DNA from: Streptomyces sp. DH41
Lineage (GTDB): Bacteria > Actinomycetota > Actinomycetes > Streptomycetales > Streptomycetaceae
Length of the DNA stretch: 44,399 bases
Reading direction: 5' to 3'
NCBI RefSeq assembly: GCF_029813785.1
Contig: NZ_JARVKY010000040.1
Span: 1 to 44,399, forward strand
The position numbers and the translations under genes are program-made. Each line of letters begins with the position of its first letter. Position 1 is the first letter of the stretch. This document shows positions 7,597 to 15,007 of this stretch, one piece after another. The notes under the pieces are model-generated. The model was given only the letters and a program-made list of their open reading frames with translations. It ran no database searches and was not told where the DNA came from.

Positions 7597-8937
7597 ATGG
7601 CAGGCAAGAAGATGATCCTCGGCATGGCACTGACCGACGGCTACGGCAACCTCGCCGGAGCCTGGCGCGCACCCCATGTCGACGCCGACAACTACGCCAG
7701 GATCGAGGCGAACATCCGCTACGCGCAGGCCGCCGAGCGCGGCGGCTTCGCCTTCCTGTTCACCCCGGACTTCCCCGCCGTACGCGGCAATGACGAGCGC
7801 TCGACGATCAACAACATCATGGACCCGATGATGCAGTTGGCCGCCATCTCGCAGGCCACCTCCCGAATCGGCTTCGTCGCGACGGGCTCCACTACCTTCC
7901 AGGAGCCGTTCAACACCGCACGCCAGTTCAAGGCGCTCGACGTGATGAGTCACGGTCGCGCCGGGTGGAACGCCGTCACGACGAGCGATCCGGCTGTGTC
8001 GGCGAACTACGGCAGACCCGTCGCGGAGCGCGCCGCGCGCTACCAGCGTGCACATGAGTCGATCCAGGTCGTCCAGGCGCTCTGGGGCAGTTGGCAGGAG
8101 GACGCCTGGATCAAGGACCAGACCTCCGGACGCTTCATCGACGCCTCGAAACTTCGGCCCATCAACCTGGAGGGCGAGTACGTCGCTTCTCGTGGGCCTC
8201 TCGCGATCCCGCCGTCGGAGCAGGGCCAACCGGTGATCTTCACCTCTGGGGGGCCCAGCCCACACCTGCTCCAACTCGCCGGCCGCTACGCGAGCGGCTT
8301 CATCGCCGAGGTGTGGACGATCGAGGAGGCCCGCGCACAGAGAGAGATGGTGCGCAACGCCGCGCGGGAAGCCGGCCGCGACCCCGACGAGATCAAGTAT
8401 TTCGCGGGCCTGATGACGACGGTCGCCCCGACGGTGCGCGAGGGTCTCGACCGCCGCCTCGCCCTGGCAGGTGACGTCATCGAGGCGCGGCTGCCCCACC
8501 TTGGCGCGCTGCTGGGACTGCATATCGATCCGAAGCGCTACGACGAGCCCCTCACCCCGGATCAGCTGGCCGCCGCTTACGCGTCTCCGATGGATCCGCG
8601 CTCCTCCATCGCCTTGGAAGTCGCGCGCGGAGGCTGGTCGCCCCGCGACATCCTCGCCCACGGGGTGATCGACTACCACCCGACCACGGTCGGTCCCGGA
8701 GAGGTGCACGCCGATCACCTGCAGAAGTGGTTCGAGGCGGGTGTCGTCGACGGGTTCTGGCTCTCTCCCGACATCTACGAGGACGGCGTCGACGCATTCG
8801 TCGACGAGGTCGTGCCGATCCTGCGCGCACGCGGCATCTACCCCACCGAGTATCCCGGGACCACCCTGCGGGAGAACCTCGGTGTACCCAGGCAGTACGG
8901 TCCTGACCCCCGCATCAGGAAGGCTACGGCGGGGTGA
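7597..8937 (+). CDS. FMNH2-dependent monooxygenase, NtaA/SnaA/DszA type (bacterial luciferase fold)
   Basis: 446 residues, ATG 7597 behind GAAAGGA. The N-terminus KKMILGMALTDGYGNLAGAW and the run FAFLFTPDFPA, then RIGFVATGSTTFQEPFNTAR and SHGRAGWNAVTTSDPA, are the hallmark strands of the NtaA/SnaA/DszA subgroup. The family hydroxylates or cleaves small hydrophobic or chelating substrates using FMNH2 and O2. VIFTSGGPSPHLLQLAGRYA is the later phosphate-binding region, and the C-terminal SPDIYEDGVDAFVDEVVPIL is typical. Length is normal for the family and the gene is intact. The substrate cannot be deduced. It is co-transcribed with the flavin reductase and probably controlled by the adjacent MerR protein. 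Confidence 0.92.
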   Translation: MAGKKMILGMALTDGYGNLAGAWRAPHVDADNYARIEANIRYAQAAERGGFAFLFTPDFPAVRGNDERSTINNIMDPMMQLAAISQATSRIGFVATGSTTFQEPFNTARQFKALDVMSHGRAGWNAVTTSDPAVSANYGRPVAERAARYQRAHESIQVVQALWGSWQEDAWIKDQTSGRFIDASKLRPINLEGEYVASRGPLAIPPSEQGQPVIFTSGGPSPHLLQLAGRYASGFIAEVWTIEEARAQREMVRNAAREAGRDPDEIKYFAGLMTTVAPTVREGLDRRLALAGDVIEARLPHLGALLGLHIDPKRYDEPLTPDQLAAAYASPMDPRSSIALEVARGGWSPRDILAHGVIDYHPTTVGPGEVHADHLQKWFEAGVVDGFWLSPDIYEDGVDAFVDEVVPILRARGIYPTEYPGTTLRENLGVPRQYGPDPRIRKATAG

Positions 8938-9047
8938 CGACCAGCCACCAGGGTCCGTCTTCAAACTGAGCTTGTTCCGCTCTGACGGAAGCCTGGGCCA
9001 CGCAACGCACGGCCGGCCGTCACAGCACCCTCCGAGGGCGGATCTCA

Positions 9048-9070
9048 GCTTCCCCGCCAACCGGGGAAGC
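9048..9070 (+). terminator. Hairpin between the monooxygenase and obg
   Basis: GCTTCCCCG at 9048-9056 pairs perfectly with CGGGGAAGC at 9062-9070 around a 5-base loop. No U-tract follows. It could end the monooxygenase transcript or act as an element in an obg leader; it lies 77 bases before the obg start codon. Confidence 0.5.
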
Positions 9071-9147
9071 GGTCCGTCCTCGGCGCCTTGCATCAAGAGA
9101 CATTCCAAGCATTCCCGTATTTTTCTGCAGTACCTGGAGGCCCCACC

Positions 9148-10572
9148 ATGACGACCTTCGTGGACCGTGTCGAGCTGCATGTCTCCGCGGGTGACGGAGG
9201 CCACGGCGTGGCCTCCGTGCACCGCGAGAAATTCAAGCCGATGGGCGGCCCCGACGGGGGCAACGGCGGGCGCGGCGGCGATGTGATTCTTGTCGTCGAG
9301 CAGGCCGTCACCACGCTGCTGGACTACTACCACCACCCCCACCGCAAGGCCACGAACGGCCAGCCCGGCGCCGGTGACAACCGGTCCGGCAAGGACAGCC
9401 AGGACCTCGTGCTCCCCGTCCCGGACGGCACCGTCGTCCTCGACAAGGCCGGGAACATCCTCGCCGACATGGTCGGCCAGGGCACCACCTTCGTCGCGGG
9501 CCAGGGCGGCCGCGGCGGCCTCGGCAACGCCGCGCTCGCCTCCGCCCGCCGCAAGGCGCCCGGCTTCGCGCTGCTCGGCGAGCCGGGGGAGAGCCGGGAC
9601 ATCGTCCTGGAGCTCAAGACCGTCGCCGACGTCGCGCTCGTCGGTTACCCGAGCGCCGGGAAGTCCTCGCTGATCTCGGTGCTCTCCGCGGCGAAGCCGA
9701 AGATCGCGGACTACCCGTTCACGACCCTCGTGCCCAACCTGGGCGTCGTCACCGCGGGCTCCACCGTCTACACCATCGCGGACGTCCCGGGGCTCATCCC
9801 CGGCGCCAGCCAGGGCAAGGGCCTCGGCCTGGAGTTCCTGCGCCACGTCGAGCGCTGCTCCGTCCTCGTACACGTCCTCGACACCGCCACGCCGGAGTCG
9901 GACCGCGACCCGGTCTCCGACCTCGACGTGATCGAGGAGGAGCTGCGGCTGTACGGCGGCCTCGAGAACCGCCCGCGCATCGTCGCCCTCAACAAGGTCG
10001 ACATCCCGGACGGCCAGGACCTCGCCGACATGATCCGCCCGGACCTGGAGGCCCGCGGCTACCGCGTCTTCGAGGTCTCCGCGATCGCGCACAAGGGGCT
10101 CAAGGAGCTCTCCTTCGCGCTTGCCGGGATCATCGCCGAGGCGCGCGCCACCAAGCCGAAGGAGGAGGCGACCCGCATCGTCATCCGTCCCAAGGCCGTC
10201 GACGACGCGGGCTTCACGGTCACCGCCGAGGGCGAGGACCTCTACCGGGTGCGCGGCGAGAAGCCCGAGCGCTGGGTGCGCCAGACCGACTTCAACAACG
10301 ACGAGGCCGTCGGCTACCTCGCCGACCGGCTCAACCGCCTCGGCGTCGAGGCGGCCCTGATGAAGGCCGGCGCCCGGGCCGGCGACGGCGTCGCGATCGG
10401 CTCCGAGGACAACGCGGTCGTCTTCGACTGGGAGCCGACCGTGCAGGCCGGCGCCGAGATGCTCGGCCGCCGCGGCGAGGACCACCGCATGGAGGCACCG
10501 CGCCCCGCCGTGACACGGCGCCGCAAGCGCGATGTCGCGCAGCGCGAGTACGACGAGTTTGCCTCCTTCTGA
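9148..10572 (+). CDS. obg: Obg-family GTPase (ObgE/CgtA), complete
   Basis: 474 residues, ATG 9148 with TGGAGG 7 bases upstream. Residues 1-160 are the glycine-rich Obg fold (FVDRVELHVSAGDGGHGVAS, GGPDGGNGGRGGDV). The G domain has G1 GYPSAGKSS, G2 ADYPFTTL, G3 DVPGLI, G4 NKVD and G5 SAIAHKG. An OCT domain follows (RVRGEKPERWVRQTDFNNDE) and the tail is basic-acidic, ending EYDEFASF. All motifs are present and length matches Streptomyces Obg. The family binds the 50S subunit and couples growth and differentiation to nucleotide levels. Context is abnormal: instead of following rplU-rpmA, it sits inside an IS-bounded element, directly before an IS copy. This is probably a second copy, though its chromosomal partner is outside the window. 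It has its own ribosome site and may have its own promoter within the 210-base gap upstream. Confidence 0.93.
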   Translation: MTTFVDRVELHVSAGDGGHGVASVHREKFKPMGGPDGGNGGRGGDVILVVEQAVTTLLDYYHHPHRKATNGQPGAGDNRSGKDSQDLVLPVPDGTVVLDKAGNILADMVGQGTTFVAGQGGRGGLGNAALASARRKAPGFALLGEPGESRDIVLELKTVADVALVGYPSAGKSSLISVLSAAKPKIADYPFTTLVPNLGVVTAGSTVYTIADVPGLIPGASQGKGLGLEFLRHVERCSVLVHVLDTATPESDRDPVSDLDVIEEELRLYGGLENRPRIVALNKVDIPDGQDLADMIRPDLEARGYRVFEVSAIAHKGLKELSFALAGIIAEARATKPKEEATRIVIRPKAVDDAGFTVTAEGEDLYRVRGEKPERWVRQTDFNNDEAVGYLADRLNRLGVEAALMKAGARAGDGVAIGSEDNAVVFDWEPTVQAGAEMLGRRGEDHRMEAPRPAVTRRRKRDVAQREYDEFASF

Positions 10573-10579
10573 GACCTGC

Positions 10580-11575
10580 GCCTCCTCCGGTCATGTGTCT
10601 GTCTGACTGGTGGCTCGTTGTCCCAGGCATGGGGCGGGGTGACTTGACAGATGCGGAGTGGGAACGGCTTCGGCCGTTCCTGCCGGTCAGCAACGGGCGT
10701 TGTGGCAGGTGGCGGGATCACCGGCAGGTGATCGACGGGATCCTTCACCGGGTGCGGACCGGGGTGCAGTGGCGTGATCTGCCTGAGCGTTTCGGGCCGT
10801 GGAAGACGGTGTACGAGCGCCACCGGCTGTGGTCGGCCGACGGCACCTGGGAACGGCTGCTGCAACAGGCCCAGGCCGAGGCCGACGCCGCGGGCGAGAT
10901 CGACTGAGACATCGCGGTGGATTCCACCATCGTGCGCGCCCACCAGCACGCGGCCGGGGCCCGAACCGATCTGCCGCTGGCTCCGGCTTTAAAGGGGGCG
11001 GACGGCCTCGAACATCAGGCCGAGGCGTTGTGGCAGAGCCTGCTCGCCCGCCTGGCGGAGATGGTGCAGGAGGTGAGGGCCTGGGCCGCTCGCGCGGCGG
11101 GTTCACCAGCAAGCTCCACCTGAGCGCCGATGGCCGCTGCCGCCCGCTGTCCCTGGTCGTCACCGGCGGACAGCGGGCGGACTGCACCCAGTTCACAGCG
11201 GTGCTGGAGAAGATCCGCGTTCCTCGGACCGGGCCGGGCAGGCCGCGCACCAGGCCCGACAGCCTCGCGGCGGACAAGGCTTACAGCAATGGCCCCTGTC
11301 GGACCTACCTGCGTCGCCGGGGTATTCGGCACACCATTCCGGAGAAGTCCGACAGCCGGGCCGCCCGCCTGCGTAAGGGCTCACGCGGCGGACGGCCGCC
11401 CGGCTATGACGAAGAGTGGTACAAGAAGCGCAACACCGTCGAGCGGGCGATCAACAAGTTGAAGCAGTCCCGAGCCGTGGCAACCAGGTACGACAAGCGC
11501 GGCTACGTCTTCCTCGGCACAGCCACCGCTGCAGCCCTGATCATCTGGCTCCGCACATGATCGGCCGGACAAGGC
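10580..11575 (+). mobile_element. IS5-family insertion sequence copy at the right end of the composite element
   Basis: About 1.0 kb containing one transposase gene. The right terminal repeat is clear from its identity with the inverted fragment at 6407. The left end is less certain: GCCTCCTCCGGTCATGTG at about 10580 resembles GCCTTGTCCGG...TCATGTG with gaps. It starts 7 bases after the obg stop codon. Confidence 0.65.
10629..11560 (+). pseudogene. IS5-family transposase with internal stop and frameshift
   Basis: Likely start at ATG 10629 (GRGDLTDAEWERLRPFLP), the usual opening of this group. WKTVYERHRLWSADGTWERL is followed by an in-frame TGA at 10905 where IDW is expected before DIAVDSTIVRAHQHAAGA, which holds the first catalytic Asp. 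The frame shifts near 11080, then GGFTSKLHLSADGRCRPL, SLAADKAYSN with the second Asp, and RNTVERAINKLKQSRAVA with the Glu continue to a stop at 11560. IS5 elements may use a programmed frameshift, but the additional TGA makes this copy defective. Confidence 0.8.
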
Positions 11576-11579
11576 CTAG
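11576..11579. repeat. CTAG target duplication, right copy
   Basis: Second copy of the CTAG that flanks the composite element; see 6403-6406. Many IS5-family elements duplicate two to four bases including TA, which agrees with this. Confidence 0.75.
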
Positions 11580-12215
11580 GCGGTCCACCGCGGGCGCGTC
11601 CTCTTCGATCTTGCGCAGCAAGACGGCGTAGGCGTTGGTGTCGGTGAAAGGTGGGTGCCCGGTGAGCAGGGCGAACAGAACGCCGCCGAGTGCGTACAGG
11701 TCGCATCGGTGATCGGCTGCGGCTCCGGTGAACTGCTCGGGAGCTCCGTACTGCACGGTCCCGGCCGGGCTGAGCAACGAGCTCGAGGCGACGGTGAAGG
11801 TGTTGGTGATGTCGTAGTGGACGACACCGGCCTCGTGGGCAGCACAGAGCGCCGCGGAAACTTCCTCTCCGATCCGCAAGGTGTCCTCGATGCTCATCGG
11901 ACGCTCGGGGCTCACATGCGCGGCAAGCACGCCGCCGCGGACGCGTTCCATGATCAGGTAGCGGTAGCCGTCGTAGGTGCCGCGGTCGTAGAGCGTGCGA
12001 CGCGGGGGCGCGTGATCTGGGCGGCGGCCACGGCCTCCCGTTCGAAGCGGTAGTGCATTTCGTGCGACGCCGCAGGGTCGGGCACCAACAGCTTGACGGC
12101 GACATCGCGATGCAGGTCACGATCACGGGCGGCCCAGACCACCCATACCTCCCCGGCCCAGCCGTTCGGTCAGTCGGTACCTGCCGGCAATCGTCGTATC
12201 GCGCTCCGCCCTCAC
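11576..12215 (-). pseudogene. Ser/Thr kinase-Hsp70 fusion gene, proximal part
   Basis: Begins near a GTG at 12215: AGRYRLTERLGRGGMG is the Gly-rich ATP loop. Two bases are lost just after it; the next frame gives VVWAARDRDLHRDVAVKLL with the catalytic Lys. Another shift near 11995 leads to LYDRGTYDGYRYLIMERVRG, written in the frame used to 11576. Residues after GVVHYDIT are followed at once by NTFTVASSSLLSPAGTVQYG, so the catalytic-loop Lys and Asn and the DFG motif, about 25 residues, are deleted. The APE-like motif (YGAPEQF) and subdomain IX (CDLYALGGVLFALLTG) remain. The gene breaks at the CTAG duplication and resumes at 6406. With this many lesions it is a pseudogene. Confidence 0.8.
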
Positions 12216-12530
12216 TTCCTCCCGCAGCAGCGCTCTCCGGACACCCTCAGTGCTACAGGGGACGTCGCACGGTCACGTCCGGTTTCCCAGCACGCCGCAT
12301 TCGCACCATGCCCGTCCGAGTGAGCACCGCCCCCGGATCCGGAGCTGTTGGCGTCGGCCGACTGCCAAGAAGCAGGCTCTGCCGACGCCGGCGAGCTGCG
12401 CAACGGGACGACGCCCGGCTCGCGACCGGTTCGGTCCGGAGTGCACGCCTCCCCTGTTCACCATTGAGCTCTTTCAGAGTGGCCACTGATCAGGTGACCA
12501 GCCGGCGTCTCGCAACGCACGAACCTCCTG
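12216..12530. other. Stretch without a recognisable gene
   Basis: This lies upstream of the kinase gene start and should contain its promoter. Frames on both strands show no domain. No clear -10/-35 pair, tRNA or repeat was found. Confidence 0.35.
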
Positions 12531-13120
12531 TGCCGTTGAGAGAGGTGTTCGACGTCTCGACTCATCAGCACAGGAGCCTCGTTGGGCTCTACCCTGCCTC
12601 ACGCCCTGGTCGAGTGGGTAACCATGGTCATCGTCACCCGTGAGGGTGATCGCCGCTGCAAGCTCCGGCCGCACCAGCGTGCTCTCGCCGCCAAAAGCAC
12701 CGCCGCCACGGCGTGAACCTGCAGGTCATCGCCGATCCTGCGGGCAACCTGCCCGGCCGCGCCCACGACCGGACCGCAGCCCGCACCCGCACCCACACCC
12801 ACACCCACACCCACACCCACACCCACACCCACACCCACCGCATCATCCGGATCTGCGAACGCCAAGGCGTGCCCGTCCTCGCCGACCGCGCCTACACCGG
12901 TGCCGGCTCCTGGGTGACGACGCCGATCAGACGCCTTCCGCACCAGGAGCTCACCACGACCCAGCGGACGATCAACCGAGTCCTGTCGGTGACGCGGGCG
13001 CCAGTCGAACGAAGCGTCGCGCGACTGAAGTCCTGGCGCATCTTCCGCAGAGCCCGCTGCAGTCCCAACCGCATGACCGCCATCGCCAAAGCCGTCCTCA
13101 CCCTGGAGAGGCGACGCTGA
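12531..13120 (+). pseudogene. IS5-type transposase remnant with internal deletion and repeat expansion
   Basis: Segments of one DDE transposase lie in different frames. LVEWVTMVIVTREGDRRCKL at about 12605-12665 belongs to the N-terminus. After a large internal deletion the text resumes with VNLQVIADPAGNLPGRAHD and continues to RIIRICERQGVPVLADRAY (a catalytic Asp strand), RAPVERSVARLKSWRIFRRA (the Glu helix) and a TGA at 13118. Between RTAAR and RIIR, where the family normally has only a few residues, there are eight Thr-His pairs encoded by a hexanucleotide repeat. The left end of the element could not be located. Confidence 0.75.
12790..12837 (+). repeat. (CACCCA)8 hexanucleotide tandem repeat
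   Basis: Eight perfect units of CACCCA, preceded by one CACCCG unit at 12784-12789. Read in the transposase frame it encodes (Thr-His)n, and on the other strand (Val-Trp)n. It probably arose by slippage from the single Arg-Thr-His codons normally present at this point. Confidence 0.95.
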
Positions 13121-13160
13121 GAACGCTCATTGAGCCATTCTGGCCAGCGGCGAGGGCACG

Positions 13161-13385
13161 ATGGACATGCCCGCCGGTGCGATGGGCGAGGGGGCACCGG
13201 TCCACCCGTACTGCACCTGGCGTACGGAGCAGGAAGTACGCGACGCCTGTGCGGAGATGACCTCCCCCCTGGGTTGTGCCGGGCGCGGCCCCGAGCACGT
13301 GCGGGGGTGCCTGCGCGCACTGCCGGTGAAGGAACTGCCGGCAGCGCCCCTGTTGCGGATGGCGAACCCCAGGACCTCTGGCGTG
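13161..13385 (+). pseudogene. Type-B carboxylesterase fragment
   Basis: A frame of about 75 codons reads PVHPYCTWRTEQEVRDACAE, then LGCAGRGPEHVRGCLRALPV and KELPAAPLL. The Gly-Cys...Cys-Leu-Arg-Ala-Leu-Pro pattern is the segment that follows the nucleophile elbow in para-nitrobenzyl-esterase-like enzymes, where two Cys often form a disulfide. Neither the catalytic Ser motif nor the remaining 400 residues are present. It is joined directly to the CGNR fragment downstream and follows the transposase remnant, so it looks like debris left by a deletion. The family call is moderate. Confidence 0.4.
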
Positions 13386-13813
13386 ACGACCACGAGGTGG
13401 ACAGATGGGCACGTGAGCACGGAGGTCTCGGCGGCGACGAGGAGCGCAGGTGGTTGCGCACCGCCCGAAACGCGCTCCAGGCGGTGGAGTCGGGCACATC
13501 GACGGAGCTTCGACTGGACCGGGTCCTCGCAGGCGTTCGCAAAGTCCCACAATCCAGCGCGTCGGGCATCGAGTGGCGCCTGGAGGTACCGCCTGAGCGC
13601 AGGCTCGCCGTGGAACTCGTCCTCGCGTGGGCGGACGTCAAAGAGCGTATGCCCGGGCGTCTACGGCCGTGCGAGAACTCCGAATGCCGGCTCTTCCTAC
13701 TGGACCGCAGCCGTGCCAACACCGCACGGTGGTGTTCGATGAAGACCTGCGGGAACCGGCTCAAGGCCCGTCGGCACCTGGCACGGGCACGGGAGACCCC
13801 ACGACCCGAGTAG
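13380..13813 (+). pseudogene. CGNR zinc-finger regulator, N-terminally truncated
   Basis: From about DGEPQDLWRDDHEVDRWARE onward, the frame closing at the TAG 13811-13813 encodes most of a CGNR protein, a putative stress-related transcription factor. It has an ABATE-like helical part (WLRTARNALQAVESGTSTEL) followed by the C-terminal zinc finger: RLRPCENSECRLFLLDRS, then TARWCSMKTCGNRLKARRHL, with the four Cys and the CGNR signature intact. The usual opening strand with an LDLVNT-like motif is replaced by esterase sequence, so no proper start exists. An alternative is use of an internal start, giving a shortened protein. Confidence 0.65.
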
Positions 13814-14000
13814 GACGCCGGGAAGAGGGGTGGGCGGCCCTCACTCCGCCGGCCCAACCGGTCTCAGAGATCGAAACGTCGGCGAGGACCTCACCGCCGA
13901 CAGCCCCTGCGGTCAGCGCGTCGGCTGGAGGGGGTGAGGGCCGTGCGGACCGCGTACCGGCCCGCCCATGAAGCCCGGCGGGGACGCTCACACCAGAACA

Positions 14001-14030
14001 CGGCCCCGCGGTCGGCAAGCTGCGGGGCCG
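14001..14030 (-). terminator. Hairpin after the first XRE gene
   Basis: CGGCCCCGC at 14001-14009 pairs with GCGGGGCCG at 14022-14030, 30 bases beyond the XRE stop codon. Nine-pair G+C stem, 12-base loop, no U-tract. Confidence 0.55.
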
Positions 14031-14059
14031 CGCAGACCCTGGCCGGACTTCGACCAGGG

Positions 14060-14917
14060 TCACACCCGCGTAGTCGCGGCAGTGAGGCCTGCCATCCGGG
14101 TCAGACGCAGGGAAGTGGACTCATCGGCCGGCGTCATCACGGTCATCCGGTGTCCCGTCTCGGACACGCTGGTGGAGACGAAGTTCAGCTGGAGCCGCCC
14201 GACAAGAGGGCTGTCGAGGCGTTTTGTCTCGTACTGCTGGGGCATTACGTCGTGACGAGCCCACAGGCGGGCGAACTCCTTGGAACGTTCCCGGAGGTCG
14301 TCAACGATTCCGGCAGCGGCAGGGGCACCGATGTCGGCGCCGACCTCGGCGCGCAGTCTCGCGACCATCCGGTCGGCAACCAGGTCACCGTCGACGTAGC
14401 GGCTGCGCCAGTCGGGGTCGGTGAAGAACCGCACCGCGCAGTTGCGTTCCCCAGGTGGGACGAGGTCCATGTCGGTGAACAGAAACCGATAGGCACGGTT
14501 GTACGCCACCACATCGAACAGCGGGGTCTGCAGGCACGCGGGGAACGGGTCGAGCTTGTCCAGGACAGGCTGGAACGCCGCTACGAGCCGCGGATCACAT
14601 TCGGGCGACTCGGCTTTCGGCGTACCTGATCCGGCGAGCCGGTGCAGGTGTCGCCTCTCGGTGTCATCCAGTTGCAGGGCTCGGGCGACCGCCTGCAGGA
14701 CCTGAGCGCTGACGTTGATGGGCCGGCCCTGCTCGAGCCAGGTGTACCAGGTGACGCCGACTCCCGCGAGGACGGCGACCTCTTCGCGCCGCAGTCCGGG
14801 TGTCCGCCGTCGCCCCGTGGACGGGAGACCAACCTGCTGCGGGGTCACTCGTTCGCGCCGGCTGCGGAGGAAGTCACCGACCTCGCGCCGGATCGCGGGG
14901 GGCCTGGTCTGCGTCAT
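14060..14917 (-). CDS. XRE-family regulator with MmyB-like ligand domain
   Basis: 285 residues from ATG 14917 (MTQTRPPAIRREVGDFLRSR). Residues ~10-80 hold the helix-turn-helix (LRREEVAVLAGVGVTWYTWL, EQGRPINVSAQVLQAVARAL). From ~105 the MmyB-like PAS-type ligand domain follows, with FDVVAYNRAYRFLFTDMD, NCAVRFFTDPDWRSRYVDGD, LWARHDVMPQQYETKRLDSP and LQLNFVSTSVSE, all standard. It diverges from the DHA2 transporter gene with 90 bases between, and is therefore the likely regulator of that pump. Its own start is preceded at 37 bases by a palindrome also found before the second MmyB-type gene in this window. Confidence 0.9.
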   Translation of the reverse strand: MTQTRPPAIRREVGDFLRSRRERVTPQQVGLPSTGRRRTPGLRREEVAVLAGVGVTWYTWLEQGRPINVSAQVLQAVARALQLDDTERRHLHRLAGSGTPKAESPECDPRLVAAFQPVLDKLDPFPACLQTPLFDVVAYNRAYRFLFTDMDLVPPGERNCAVRFFTDPDWRSRYVDGDLVADRMVARLRAEVGADIGAPAAAGIVDDLRERSKEFARLWARHDVMPQQYETKRLDSPLVGRLQLNFVSTSVSETGHRMTVMTPADESTSLRLTRMAGLTAATTRV

Positions 14918-14953
14918 GCCCTCATCCTCGCGCACGGAGAACACGGTATCCAG

Positions 14954-14966
14954 GTGCTGGCAGTAC
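14954..14966. promoter_or_regulatory. Palindrome before the XRE/DHA2 pair, shared with the second XRE gene
   Basis: GTGCTGGCAGTAC is a 13-base dyad with one mismatch. The distance to the XRE start codon (37 bases) is the same as for the perfect version at 32366-32380, consistent with autoregulation. Confidence 0.6.
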
Positions 14967-14980
14967 CCCCATGAACGGAC

Positions 14981-14994
14981 TCCTGGTTCCAGGA
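14981..14994. promoter_or_regulatory. Second palindrome in the XRE/DHA2 intergenic region
   Basis: TCCTGGTTCCAGGA has 6-base arms around TT and lies 13 bases before the transporter start. It may be a further operator or part of the transporter leader. Confidence 0.4.
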
Positions 14995-15007
14995 CAAGCG
15001 GCTCTTC

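Larger units (their letters stand above)
6407..11575. mobile_element. 5.17-kb composite transposon-like element carrying merR, flavin reductase, monooxygenase and obg
   Basis: The element begins GACTTGTCCGGCCGATCATG and, read inward from the other side at 11575, begins GCCTTGTCCGGCCGATCATG. Both ends are therefore the same end of one IS5-family sequence, in inverted orientation, and a CTAG duplication lies directly outside. The right end belongs to a nearly complete IS copy (10580-11575). The left end is only a 119-base fragment (6407-6525) that matches it with three mismatches. Between them lie four genes not related to the surrounding kinase gene. The arrangement fits en bloc transposition using two copies of one terminal repeat, or IS insertion followed by recombination; the restored kinase frame favours the first. 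Confidence 0.7.

Noticed and set aside
9088..9147. Twenty-codon extension of Obg
   Set aside because: Obg family proteins begin at MTTFVDRVELHV, and the TGGAGG ribosome site lies just before that ATG.
7453..10485. Long open frame of 1010 codons on the minus strand
   Set aside because: It runs antisense to the monooxygenase and obg genes, has no domain, and is the usual mirror frame of high-GC coding DNA.
12790..12837. Repeat array considered as a CRISPR
   Set aside because: Six-base units without spacers; a simple tandem repeat.
12634..12846. Protein with repeated Val-Trp
   Set aside because: It is only the reverse reading of the (CACCCA)8 repeat in a transposase remnant.
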